Shown in pieces: positions 6,651 to 13,559 of a DNA stretch of 19,216 bases (within the stretch, counting starts at the first letter, position 1; each line of letters begins with the position of its first letter). The notes beneath the pieces are model-generated. The model was not told the origin of the DNA and ran no database searches. It was given only the letters and a program-made list of their open reading frames with translations. Origin of the DNA: Baffinella frigidus (taxonomy: Eukaryota; Cryptophyceae; Cryptomonadales; Baffinellaceae); assembly GCA_026770585.1 (NCBI GenBank), contig MU646645.1, positions 401,728 to 420,943 on the forward strand, given 5' to 3'. A program made the translations under genes and the position numbers.

Positions 6651-6816
6651 GTGGTGATAAGGGAGGGGGGGTAACCTTGTGGCGCCAATCACCTCCGAAG
6701 ACAGGGCATGCATGCTCCGAGCCTGTCGCGGTGCACCCCCGCGTGAGCACGTTGATAGTGCACGATCGCGTCACTACACTCCGACCCACAAGATTTCAGC
6801 TAAGTCAACCAGCTCA

Positions 6817-6913
6817 CCTAAGTCAACTTTTCCCTGATTTCGTTTAGATGGACCCTGCCACCATGGCCGGCATTTGACTTAAGGCGCTGGTTTTCAGGAG
6901 GAGTTGACTTAGG
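6817..6913. mobile_element. CCTAAGTCAACT inverted pair
   Basis: Perfect 12-bp inverted repeats at 6817-6828 and 6902-6913, with further TTGACTTAAGG and AAGTCAACC copies between and beside them. Small non-coding element carrying the window-wide AAGTTGAC motif. Confidence 0.45.
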
Positions 6914-6968
6914 CGAAATGTTCTGGATCCGAGTGCACTAACTTTGCAAGGTGCGGAAACGTGTTGCA

Positions 6969-7105
6969 CCACGCAGTGGGATTCGAGGGTTTCGTCAAGG
7001 CCGGAATTCCGGGTGTAACATGACCAATTTGCAGTAAACAATCCTTCGAGATGACTGCCTTCAGGCAACTTGACGTTGATGAAAGGTTCGTAGTCCACCG
7101 TGTGG
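6969..7105 (-). mobile_element. 137-bp dispersed element, copy 1 (reverse)
   Basis: In reverse orientation this matches 11464-11601 over its whole length. The ends are CCACACGGTGG-type inverted repeats of 11 bp (9 of 11 paired in this copy). The shared interior includes ACTACGAACCTTTCATCAA, a GGTCA(T/C)GT segment and ACGAAACCCTCGAA. Related stretches in translation (TRWTTNLSS, GHVTPGIPALTKPS against GHVTPWNPGPTKPS) are not in one consistent frame, so I do not call a gene. Confidence 0.7.
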
Positions 7106-7213
7106 GCAGCAACGGAATCAACACTAGATGAATCCTATGCACAGCTACAGTCAATTAAGCGATGCAAAACATGTGAAGAGATTGCAGCATCACAGGGCGG
7201 CACCCGAGGGGAC

Positions 7214-7250
7214 GGGAACCAGCACCGAGCGGCGTTGCCTCGCGCGCCCC
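7214..7250 (-). pseudogene. Second-half copy of the 7405-7474 exon
   Basis: Minus reading VGRARQRRSVL followed by GTTCCC aligns with VGRARHRRSLL|GTACCC. GGG/GGT is silent. Donor half only, downstream in transcript sense. Confidence 0.4.
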
Positions 7251-7404
7251 ACCCACTAGCCCTCCCAAGTGGACCAAATCAAGCATGTGGCTTGCGCCAT
7301 TTCCCGCCTGGAGCCGGTCGAATTCACCCGGAATGGCTCAAAAGCCCGCCTGAAACCCAAAAAGTCAAACCCATGATTTGGTGTTGAGAGGGCTGGAGGG
7401 GTAC

Positions 7405-7474
7405 CAGCAGCGAGCGGCGGTGCCTCGCGCGACCCACCGTCAGGTTGCGGGCTCGCGTGGTGCCGTCCGCCCAC
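7405..7474 (-). CDS. Exon candidate, about 23 codons, unknown protein
   Basis: TCGACACAG acceptor, one base completing a codon, then WADGTTRARNLTVGRARHRR and SLL, ending at a CTG|GTACCC donor; 70 bp. The partial copy at 7600-7645 keeps the acceptor and first half (WADGCTRAQNLTV); the one at 7214-7250 keeps the second half and donor. Very basic. A second frame (VGGRHHASPQPDGG) is also open but changes more residues between copies, so I prefer the first. No family recognised. Confidence 0.4.
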
Positions 7475-7599
7475 CTGTGTCGAGAAAGGCACGCATCCGT
7501 CAACACGCACTTCTGAAAAATTAGCGCAGAAACAAATTGGCACAGGAACTAATCATTCAGTTCAGGAACGAATCCGCAAAAAAGGTGGTTTTCGCGGAC

Positions 7600-7645
7600 C
7601 ACCGTCAGGTTTTGGGCTCGCGTGCAGCCGTCCGCCCACCTGTTT
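7600..7645 (-). pseudogene. First-half copy of the 7405-7474 exon
   Basis: GCAAAACAG acceptor followed by the first 14 codons of the exon, then unrelated sequence. Upstream in transcript sense. Confidence 0.4.
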
Positions 7646-7924
7646 TGCGAAAGAAAGGGGTTTGTGAGCACGGTCCACACCAGCAAGAAACGATTCTTTC
7701 GCTTTAGAAAAATATGTTAAATTATACAATTAAATTGAAACATATCGCGCCAAAGCAAATAAATGAAGAAACAACTATTTCGAGCTCTCACCAGGCAGAA
7801 ACGAGTCAAAAGGGAAAAACGAAATTTTCCTCTACAGAACAATGTATGAATCGACGAATGTTTCAAGATCAGTCAGCAGACGCGTGCCCCCGAAAAGTCA
7901 CCCCCACCTCGACAGTAGGGAGGA

Positions 7925-7962
<38 letters not shown>

Positions 7963-8117
7963 GGAGGGGGGGGAGAGAGAGAGCAACCCAAAGGTCAGTC
8001 TGGAGGGACTTATTTTCGAAAACAGGAGTGTGCCGTCAAGCGAACAAATGTGTGAATCAAGAACACACGCACGAATCAACGAATATTTCAACTGAGGCAT
8101 CGGGCAAAAAGACGCAC
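7646..8117. repeat. Spacer with GA microsatellite and short direct repeats
   Basis: (GA)n with G runs at 7917-7984. GAATC(G/A)ACGAATNTTTCAA recurs at 7848, 8073 and 8192. I see no gene. Confidence 0.7.
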
Positions 8118-8169
8118 CGGACGAACGCGCGTGGCAAGCAGGACGCCCCCACACGTGCCGTAAGCCGCC
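8118..8169 (-). pseudogene. Second-half copy of the 8293-8431 exon
   Basis: Minus reading RLTARVGASCLPRAFV then CG|GTGCGT matches RLTARAGASCLLRAFV of the intact exon. CTT/CTC, CGT/CGG and TTC/TTT are silent. It keeps a canonical-looking donor but no first half, and lies downstream in transcript sense. Confidence 0.5.
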
Positions 8170-8235
8170 AAATTCACCCCAGCAAACGCATGACTCAACG
8201 AATATTTCAAGCTAAGTCGGACAGGACTGAGGCAT

Positions 8236-8285
8236 CGGGCAAAGCGACACGCTCTCTCTCTCTCTCTCCCTCCCTCTCTCTATCT
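8236..8285. repeat. CT microsatellite next to a donor site
   Basis: (CT)n directly after the presumed donor GTACCCTAGATAG of the 8293-8431 exon. In the partial copy at 8118 the same position has no microsatellite, so the tract expanded after the duplication. Confidence 0.85.
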
Positions 8286-8292
8286 AGGGTAC

Positions 8293-8431
8293 CGGACAAA
8301 CGCGCGTAGCAAGCAGGACGCCCCCGCCCGTGCCGTGAGCCGCCGCGTGCGTCCGAGCGGGCGCCTGATCGCGTCCCAGCCCTTGAAGGCGTGTGCGAGG
8401 AGGGCGCGGAGCGTGCGCGCTGTTAGGGGAC
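8293..8431 (-). CDS. Exon candidate, about 46 codons, unknown protein
   Basis: One of the best blocks. The acceptor has a long pyrimidine tract (CCACCCACCCCCCGCAG) and the donor is CCG|GTACCC. It reads PLTARTLRALLAHAFKGWDA, then IRRPLGRTRRLTARAG, then ASCLLRAFV. That is a basic, helix-prone peptide with no repeat character. The partial copy at 8118-8169 shares the last third with half the changes silent. Length 139 bp, so intron phase changes across it, unlike the many phase-0 blocks. No family recognised. Confidence 0.55.
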
Positions 8432-8476
8432 CTGCGGGGGGTGGGTGGGTTGTAAAGTAACTGACGGGAAGACAGT

Positions 8477-8533
8477 GCACACAGACACAGACACTCTCAC
8501 ACATACACAAACATACACAGACAGTCAGCTCTA

Positions 8534-8578
<45 letters not shown>

Positions 8579-8672
8579 GGCTGGCTGGCTCTGTCTGCCT
8601 CTGTCTCTCCATCACACCGAGCTCACACACTATGTGCAGATAGGTGGGAGTGAGAGTGCACACACACACAAT
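8477..8672. repeat. CA-rich and (TCTG)n microsatellites
   Basis: ACACAGACA-type repeats at 8477-8527, (TCTG)n at 8535-8590 and (CA)n at 8657-8671. Confidence 0.95.
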
Positions 8673-8702
8673 TAGCCGGCGTATACGCAATCAGCAAATG
8701 CA

Positions 8703-8748
8703 GGATATGGTGGCGCGGGGGCACTTGCGATCTGTTTGAGCAGCCTGT
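8703..8748 (-). pseudogene. Diverged third copy of the KLLKRITGS module
   Basis: After an ATCATACAG acceptor-like site the minus strand reads LLKQIASAPAPPY, against LLKRITGSPAPY in the identical pair at 9003 and 10151. CTG/CTT, AAA/AAG and GCG/GCA are silent. Confidence 0.35.
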
Positions 8749-8750
8749 AT

Positions 8751-8985
8751 GATTTATGGTGTATGATTTATGGTTTATGGTTTATGTTTTACGACCTAGG
8801 ACCTAGGGTCTAGGGTTTGGGTTTATGGTTTATGGTTTATGGTTTACGACCTAGGACCTAGGGTCTAGGGTTTGGGTTTATGGTTTATGGTTTATGGTTT
8901 ATGGTTTATGGTTTATGGTTTATGGTTTATGTTTTATGGTTGGTTTATGGTTTATGACCTAGGACCTAGGGTCTAGGGTTTGGAC
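8751..8985. repeat. TTTATGG array with 30-bp higher-order unit
   Basis: TTTATGG heptamers are interrupted three times (8791, 8846, 8954) by the same 30-bp block beginning ACGACCTAGGACCTAGGGTC. Spacings are 55 and 108 bp. Confidence 0.95.
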
Positions 8986-9002
8986 ACAGGATACGGCGGC
9001 AT

Positions 9003-9064
9003 ATATATGGTGCGGGGGAACCTGTGATGCGCTTGAGAAGCTTGCCGCGACGCCTCGCCGGTAC
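9003..9064 (-). repeat. 62-bp duplicate, copy 1 (possible exon)
   Basis: Identical to 10151-10212 in the same orientation. The minus strand reads VPARRRGKLLKRITGS then PAPY. Together with the diverged copy at 8703-8748 this looks like a coding module, with a GCATGTAG acceptor-like site just before GTACCGG in this copy only. Donor not identified. Confidence 0.6.
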
Positions 9065-9094
9065 CTACATGCAAAGGGGTTCGCGTTTCGCGTT

Positions 9095-9178
9095 CTGGGT
9101 TCAGGGTTTAGGGTTTGGGGTTTAGGGTTTAGGGTTTGGGGTTTAGGGTTCAGGGTTTAGGGTTCAGGGTTCAGGGTT
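9095..9178. repeat. Mixed TTTAGGG/TTTGGGG/TTCAGGG array
   Basis: About a dozen heptamers with alternating variants. No coding sign. Confidence 0.9.
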
Positions 9179-9272
9179 TCGACGCACGGTGTGGAGGAGA
9201 GAGAAGAAAGGCGCGCGGAAGGTCTTGAGGTTACGAGCCGTGGAACAGCCCCGCCGGCAGGCTCGTGAACGC

Positions 9273-9326
9273 CCGCGTGACCGGTCACGCGGACGCCGAA
9301 GCCAACTGTCCGAGGTGACTGCCTTG
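9273..9326 (+). repeat. 54-bp duplicate with 20-bp palindrome (copy 2)
   Basis: Reverse-orientation twin of 6597-6650. The palindrome is at 9273-9292. The two are 2.6 kb apart and show no differences. Confidence 0.85.
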
Positions 9327-9396
9327 CGTTGTACTGTAAACTCCCCTTCTGGCAGGCAATGCAGGTGGAGTGCTGCACGCCGCGAGGTTACGAGCC

Positions 9397-9443
9397 GCGA
9401 GGGCCGCGTGGAGGCGGGTGGGGCGTGCGGGGCGGGATGTGCA
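9397..9443 (-). pseudogene. Partial copy of the 9505-9626 exon
   Basis: Minus reading AHPAPHAPPASTRPSR aligns with AHPAPLVLPASARPYR. The acceptor end is missing and a CTC|GTAACC follows. Downstream in transcript sense. Confidence 0.35.
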
Positions 9444-9504
9444 CACCCCACAATCCACACAAACCCAATCCAATCCAAACGGAATTCTAGAAAACGGGAC
9501 TCAC

Positions 9505-9626
9505 GTTGTGGTGGAGGGAGATAAAGGCGGCGCGGAGGGACTGGAGGCGCCGGGTCGATAGGGCCGCGCGGATGCGGGTAGAACGAGCGGGGCGGGATGT
9601 GCAGGCTTTGAAGAATGCTTTGAACG
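9505..9626 (-). CDS. Exon candidate, about 40 codons, Ser/Pro-rich
   Basis: CCTATCAG acceptor and AAC|GTGAGT donor, the most canonical donor on this strand. The favoured frame starts RSKHSSKPAHPAPLVLPASA and continues RPYRPGASSPSAPPLSPSTT. An alternative frame reading LHIPPRSFYPHPRGPIDP is also shared with the copies, so the frame is not certain. Copies upstream at 9809-9875 and 9979-10065 keep the CAG acceptor and first half; a copy downstream at 9397-9443 lacks the acceptor. Low-complexity Pro/Ser composition suggests a linker or disordered region. Confidence 0.4.
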
Positions 9627-9639
9627 CTGATAGGATCAT

Positions 9640-9800
9640 TAGGGCTTGGGGGTTAGGGTTTAGGGTTTAGGTTTTAGGGTTTGGAGAGCCAGGTCAGGGT
9701 TTATGGGTTAGGGTCTAGGGTCGAGGGTGTAGGGCTTAGGGTTTGGGGCTTAGGGTTTTGGGTTACGGGTTTCGGGTTAAGGGTTTAGGGTTTCGAGATG
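9640..9800. repeat. Heptamer array
   Basis: TTTAGGG, TTTGGGG, TCGAGGG and GGGTTACGGG units separating two copies of the Ser/Pro exon module. Confidence 0.85.
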
Positions 9801-9808
9801 CGGGTTTA

Positions 9809-10065
9809 GGGTAGAGCGAGCGGGGCGGGATGTGCAGGCTTTTGCGAACGTTTTGAACGCTGCAGTGTGATAGGGGGTTAGGGTTTAGGGTGCGGGGTTT
9901 CAGGTGCGCATCAGGTCCGGAACCAAAAGCGTGGGATTGCGTAGTAATAATCATAATGATACTGACAATGGTGATAATGGGTCGAGAGGGCTGCGCGCAT
10001 GCGGGCAGAGCACGCGGGGCGGCATCTGCAGGCTTTTGCGAAAACACTTCGAACGCTGAAAGGCT
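9809..10065 (-). pseudogene. Two acceptor-side copies of the 9505-9626 exon
   Basis: At 9809-9875 the minus strand has CAG|CGTTCAAAACGTTCGCAAAA, then the CACATCCCGCCCCG body. At 9979-10065 CAG|CGTTCGAAGTGTTTTCGC carries a two-base insertion. Both lack the donor end, and both are upstream of the intact block. A patch of AATAATCATAATGAT between them (9944-9958) is simple sequence. Confidence 0.45.
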
Positions 10066-10150
10066 GTGTTGGGGTTCAGGGTTTATGGTGAGGGCCAGGT
10101 CTGGAAAGCTGCAAGGCATTTGGGTGTCCGCGTCGAGACAGAGAAGTGGC

Positions 10151-10212
10151 ATATATGGTGCGGGGGAACCTGTGATGCGCTTGAGAAGCTTGCCGCGACG
10201 CCTCGCCGGTAC
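10151..10212 (-). repeat. 62-bp duplicate, copy 2 (possible exon)
   Basis: Same 62 bp as 9003-9064. Here the minus frame stays open beyond it (MPLLCLDADTQMPCSF). It has no AG directly before GTACCGG. Strict identity over 62 bp at 1.15 kb spacing implies a recent copy or conversion. Confidence 0.6.
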
Positions 10213-10371
10213 ACCGTGAGGTTGGTAAAACCGAAAGCGTCGGACACCACGCACGCCCCTCGCCAAACACGTGTCCATGGGAGGTCGACACGCACCCACC
10301 TCACGTTTCTTTCCAAAGTGGTGCTCGCCTGAAACACGAGAGATCGAGGCTCGTAACCTGACACACGGATA

Positions 10372-10545
10372 AACCCCAACCCATCAACCCTCCATCCTCA
10401 ACCGAGGCTAAGCCCTAACCCCTCAACCTATCCAGACCCTGCTCTCAATCTCGAATCACTCGTAACCAGACACGAGGCTAAACCCCCAACCCTTCAATCC
10501 CAACCCTAAACCTGAATCCCGAAACCCGTGAGGCTCGAAACCTGA
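10372..10545. repeat. C-rich heptamer patch (CCCTAAC-like)
   Basis: Unlike the rest of the left part, the plus strand is C-rich here (AACCCTCAACC, CCCTAAACC). GAGGCTCG(T/A/C)AACCTGAC recurs at 10340, 10529 and 10640. It separates 10.2 kb from 10.7 kb with no gene I can support. Confidence 0.75.
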
Positions 10546-11000
10546 CGCGATGCGCCCCTAACCGTTTACTCAACGGAGGTCTACACACCAGCAGGTCGAA
10601 AGTGGTTGCGTGTCAAAAGTGGACTTGGAGTGACGGAGGCTCGCAACCTGACGCGATGCGGCGCTGCCTTGCACTCCAGACTCTCCGCTCGATCCGGAAT
10701 CGCACCGCCACTCGCGCGTCCACCGCCTGGTGGGGGGTCAACTTAAGAATTGTCTTAAGGGGTGGGGTCAACTTAAGAATTATCGTAGGGGTGAGGGGTG
10801 TTGAAGGGGTTGGTCAAGGGGTGGATGGGTGAGGGTTTGCGGGTGAGGGGGCAGGGTCTCCCTCTCTTCCCCCCCCCCCCCCCCCCCCCCCCCACGTCAA
10901 CGTTTACGGATGGGGAATGCATCCAAAGTGGCGGGACTTGCCTGGGACCGTATTCCAAGCTACAGAACGTACCGCATGCAGCACTCCAGAAGTTGCACAC
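10546..11000. other. Non-coding spacer with C25 tract
   Basis: GGTCAACTTAAGAATT occurs at 10737 and 10767, a poly-C run of 25 at 10869-10893, and G-rich direct repeats at 10775-10860. No supported gene. Confidence 0.5.
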
Positions 11001-11114
11001 CGTAACGATTGCACGCATGGTGGCTTCTGTGAGGGCGTAGGGACGTGCCTGCGAGGCAAGCTGCAGGTCGGCGCGCGCCAGCTGTAGTGCGGCCAACTCG
11101 TGCCCCACTTGCTC
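11001..11114 (-). CDS. Exon candidate, up to 38 codons, coiled-coil-like
   Basis: GCGCGACAG acceptor, then EQVGHELAALQLARADLQLA, then SQARPYALTEATMRAIVT before an ACG|GTGTGC donor; 114 bp in frame at both ends. The first part has a leucine/alanine heptad pattern typical of a coiled coil. Acceptor-side copies lie upstream at 11394-11426 (QEKVGQELAAF) and 11652-11684 (RQEQVAHELAC). Codon pairs GTG GGG/GTG GCC, TTG/CTG and GCC/GCA show a mix of silent and conservative change. An earlier end after TCGCAG is possible. No family recognised. Confidence 0.5.
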
Positions 11115-11186
11115 CTGTCGCGCGAGAGTGGAGTCAGTATTTTGAGAGAGAAAAATGGAAGTTGACATTTCGATGTCAACTCACCC

Positions 11187-11387
11187 GTACCACTCGAGGC
11201 TAGAAATGGGACCATTTTAAATGTGGGGTTGTTGAATTTAGTACCAGTCACGGGCAGGTTTGGTCACGTTGCTGGGGGAATTCCCCCAGCAACGTGACCA
11301 AACGCCCCTATTTGTGTGAAAATTACTACATGTCTCTTTTTCACTTGTAAAAGAATCCCTGGTCACATTTCTAGCCTCGAGTGGTAC
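11187..11387. mobile_element. 201-bp foldback element with nested perfect palindrome
   Basis: Terminal inverted repeats of 28 bp (11187-11214 and 11360-11387, one mismatch, starting GTACCACTCGAGGCTAG). The interior holds a perfect 46-bp palindrome at 11258-11303 (GTTTGGTCACGTTGCTGGGG on one arm) and the AAAATTACTACA core seen in the other foldback elements. Its right end directly abuts the exon copy at 11394. Non-coding MITE-like element. Confidence 0.85.
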
Positions 11388-11393
11388 GCTGAA

Positions 11394-11426
11394 GGCTGCC
11401 AACTCCTGCCCCACTTTCTCTTGTTG
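11394..11426 (-). pseudogene. First-half copy of the 11001-11114 exon
   Basis: QEKVGQELAAF on the minus strand. The acceptor is degraded (CAACAA instead of CGACAG), and the copy ends a few bases before the foldback element, suggesting that the insertion truncated it. Confidence 0.45.
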
Positions 11427-11463
11427 CAGCCAAACCCCGTGGGCTCAGTCTTGCCCTGGCCGA

Positions 11464-11601
11464 CCACACGGTGGACTACGAACCTTTCATCAAAAGTCAA
11501 CTTGCCTTGATGCAATTAACTTTAGAGGTTTGCTGGTGCAATTTGGTCACGTAACACCCTGGAATCCAGGCCCAACGAAACCCTCGAAGCCCACCGTGTG
11601 G
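11464..11601 (+). mobile_element. 138-bp dispersed element, copy 2
   Basis: Perfect 11-bp terminal inverted repeats CCACACGGTGG at 11464-11474 and 11591-11601. Homologous in reverse to 6969-7105. A further perfect 12-bp inverted pair (ACCGTGTGGTAC, 11593-11604 and 11628-11639) follows, so one end may have been duplicated. Confidence 0.7.
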
Positions 11602-11651
11602 TACTTGACTCCTGGTGGAAATAATTTGTACCACACGGTTCCAACAGGGCA

Positions 11652-11684
11652 GCATGCCAGCTCGTGGGCCACTTGCTCCTGCCG
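11652..11684 (-). pseudogene. Acceptor-side copy of the 11001-11114 exon
   Basis: GACGGCAG acceptor followed by EQVAHELAC, then unrelated sequence. Upstream in transcript sense. Confidence 0.45.
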
Positions 11685-11889
11685 TCCCGGGTTCGTCTTG
11701 ACCTGCACACTTCATCTTGATCAGCCGCCCTAAGAGGGTGAGGACTTGGCAATCATAAACTTATTCAGCCTCTGCGTGTCAACTTTTGACATCGAAATTT
11801 CAACTTTCGAGGAAATATCGAATTGTCAACTTTTGGGGGGCGGACCTGGGAGTGGAGGGCGGCGCGCATCGAGAGGAGGACCTGGTGTG

Positions 11890-12035
11890 GGTTTTTGGGT
11901 TTTGGGTTTAGGGTTTAGGGTTTAGGGTTTAGGGTTTAGGGTTTAGGGTTTAGGGTTTAGGCTTTATGGTTTGGGATTCAATGTTTAGTGTTTAGGTTTT
12001 ATGGTTTGGGATTCAATGTTTAGTGTTTAGGGTTT
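11890..12035. repeat. TTTAGGG array plus 35-bp tandem pair
   Basis: About eight clean TTTAGGG units at 11905-11960, then two copies of a 35-bp unit at 11963 and 11998 (TTTATGGTTTGGGATTCAAT plus GTTTAGTGTTTAGG). The 35 bp equals five heptamers, so the unit kept the heptamer register. Confidence 0.95.
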
Positions 12036-12109
12036 CGGGTTGCCAGGATCAAGGCTCTGACCGTAGGTATCAGAGATCAGGGCTTAGGGCGCGGGGCGAG
12101 TATGGAGAC

Positions 12110-12145
12110 ATTGTCGCGTTTTGCAATCGCGGCGAGCAGCGCCGT
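12110..12145 (-). pseudogene. Second-half copy of the 12203-12280 exon
   Basis: Minus reading TALLAAIAKRDN then GTCTCC aligns with TALLAEIAKRDK|GTCCTC. Five of seven codon differences (ACG/ACT, GCG/GCA, CTG/CTC, GCA/GCG, GAC/GAT) are silent. Donor half only, downstream in transcript sense. Confidence 0.55.
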
Positions 12146-12202
12146 TTAGGGTTTCGAGTTTGAATAACCCAGTTCAGGGTTCAGGGTTTAGGTTTGGAGG
12201 AC

Positions 12203-12280
12203 CTTATCGCGTTTCGCAATCTCGGCGAGGAGTGCAGTCTTCTCGCACACCCGCAGAGAGTCGTGGTACACACGATCCAA
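12203..12280 (-). CDS. Exon candidate, 26 codons, unknown protein
   Basis: The clearest coding block on the minus strand. AAACGCAG acceptor, LDRVYHDSLRVCEKT then ALLAEIAKRDK, AAG|GTCCTC donor; 78 bp in frame at both ends. It is flanked by a first-half copy upstream (12354-12399) and a second-half copy downstream (12110-12145). Across the two alignments about nine of twelve differing codons are silent, a direct sign of selection on the protein. Helix-prone charged peptide. No family recognised. Confidence 0.65.
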
Positions 12281-12353
12281 CTGCGTTTCGGTTTGATTTA
12301 GTTTGAGTTCAGGGTTTAGGGTTCAGGGGTTAGGGGTTAGGGTTTAGGGGTTT

Positions 12354-12399
12354 CCGTCTTCTCGCACACCCGCAGAGAATCGTGGCACACCCGGTCCAA
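12354..12399 (-). pseudogene. First-half copy of the 12203-12280 exon
   Basis: AACCCAG acceptor, then LDRVCHDSLRVCEKT, then CCCTAAACC repeat. GAC/GAT, CGG/CGT, GAT/GAC and ACG/ACT are silent; Tyr/Cys is the only clear replacement. Upstream in transcript sense. Confidence 0.55.
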
Positions 12400-12459
12400 C
12401 TGGGTTTGGGGTTGAGGTTGAGGTTTTTAGAGTTTTAGAGTCTTAAGTTTTTTATTTGT

Positions 12460-12600
12460 TGTTTAGGGTTCAGGGTTTTAGGGGTTGGGTTTAGGGTTTA
12501 GGGTGTAGGGTGTAGGGTTCAGGGTTCAGGGTTCAGGGTTCAGGGTTCAGGGTTCAGGGTTCAGGGTTCAGGGTTCAGGGTTCGGAGTTTCGGGTTTCGG
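12460..12600. repeat. TTCAGGG heptamer array
   Basis: About ten near-perfect TTCAGGG units at 12515-12583, preceded by TTTAGGG and GTGTAGG units and ending in TTTCGGG. The most homogeneous TTCAGGG block in the window. Confidence 0.95.
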
Positions 12601-12687
12601 TTTCGGGGTGCGGTGACAGAAGCAGTGCGGCGGCTGAAGAGGTAGGCCAGCGCGGTGGGGCCAGCGCAGTTTTCATCTCACAAAAGT

Positions 12688-12798
12688 CTTTCTAACAAGG
12701 GTTTCTCGCCAACGAAATTTACTGAACAAACACGTTGAAATTACTAGTAAGATTAAATTGTGTAGTAAATTCCGTAGACAGAAACCCTTTCTAGAAAG
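12688..12798. mobile_element. Foldback element, about 111 bp
   Basis: Inverted arms 12688-12706 and 12780-12798 pair at 17 of 19 bases; an inner CGAAATTTACT / AGTAAATTCCG pair extends the stem. It carries GTGTAGTAAATT, the same core as the elements at 2.2, 6.1 and 11.3 kb. Non-coding. Confidence 0.55.
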
Positions 12799-12865
12799 CT
12801 AGATTTAAGATTAGTTTCGCCACCGTGCTGCTACACAACTTGCCCGGTTTAGTCAACAGGAACGC

Positions 12866-13005
12866 CTAGCTCTGCCTCACACGGGTTGACCGACTATTCT
12901 CGTTGACGACCTGGGTCTGCGGTACAAATTCGTCAACGTTCGAGCGAAAACGAACCCGGGCTCGCCAGATTGGCGAGCCCAAATAGACTGAGACAGAGCT
13001 ATGCC
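12866..13005 (-). repeat. About 140-bp inverted repeat, left copy
   Basis: Homologous in reverse to 14657-14795. Shared features are TAGCTCTGCCTCAC / GTGAGGCAGAGGTAGC ends, GACGAATTTGTACCGCAG and TGGCGAGCCCGGGTTCG. The copy contains a perfect 10-bp hairpin at 12958-12980 (GGGCTCGCCA, loop GAT). It may be a transposon or retroelement relic. Confidence 0.6.
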
Positions 13006-13094
13006 ACCTGCGCCCCCCGAGGACCCTACACCTTACCGCAGTCAATACCGTAGATTGAACTACCCTGAATTCAGGCGGTGGCCACCCTACTAAC

Positions 13095-13292
13095 CTGCGC
13101 CCACTCAACGGGCTCCTCCTTGATCAGCGTCACCCCGGCGACCCCGGCGCTCCGCTCCTTGAGCAGCGTCACGCCGCTGCGCGTCACGGGCGGCTCCTCC
13201 GGGTGCGAGGACAGCTGGCAGCTCAGCTCCGCCCACAGCTCGCTCGAGACGCCATTGTAGAGCGTGTTCGCCGTCTCGCCGAAGGGCGAGGG
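13095..13292 (-). CDS. Exon candidate, 66 codons, unknown protein
   Basis: CTCTCACGGCAG acceptor and CAG|GTTAGT donor, the best splice pair on the minus strand; 198 bp in frame at both ends. It starts PSPFGETANTLYNGVSSELW, continues AELSCQLSSHPEEPPVTR, and contains an imperfect internal duplication GVTLLKERSAGVA / GVTLIKEEPVEWA. GC-rich third positions contrast with the flanking AT-rich element relics. It lies close to the presumed 5' side of the minus-strand gene. No family recognised; the GVTLxKEE pair may be a short repeat motif. Confidence 0.6.
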
Positions 13293-13324
13293 CTGCCGTG
13301 AGAGGACGGATGGGGCCACGTGCC

Positions 13325-13412
13325 GAGGAAGCTCCGATCTGCTCCACCACCAAGCGGAGGTGATTCTCTGTCCTAGCTAGGGTGGCCTCGTTGCAGCGGG
13401 ATTTCACGAGCG
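13325..13412 (-). CDS. Weak exon candidate
   Basis: A very good acceptor (ATATTTTCCCCCGCAG) precedes two bases and then LVKSRCNEATLARTENHLRL and VVEQIGASS. The donor is unresolved (TTG|GTGGTG or CAC|GTGGCC). Protein-like composition, single copy, same strand as neighbours. Confidence 0.35.
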
Positions 13413-13559
13413 CTGCGGGGGAAAATATGGAGGAGTTTCCGGGGTAGCACTGGGTGCTGCGGGAATTCGCTGCGGCCACCATGATGCAAACGGCCCACCC
13501 AGCCCCTTCCAAGGTTGCCTTGAAGAGGCGACAGGGCGCGTGTGTGGGGGGGGGGGTAC

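Noticed and set aside
6597-6712. Minus-strand exon RSQLSEVTALAAFIAEGF
   Set aside because: Half of it is the 54-bp segment that occurs in the opposite orientation at 9.3 kb, so it behaves as a mobile repeat; no splice pair supports it.
8445-8690. Open frames across (TCTG)n
   Set aside because: Four-base repeat translation only.
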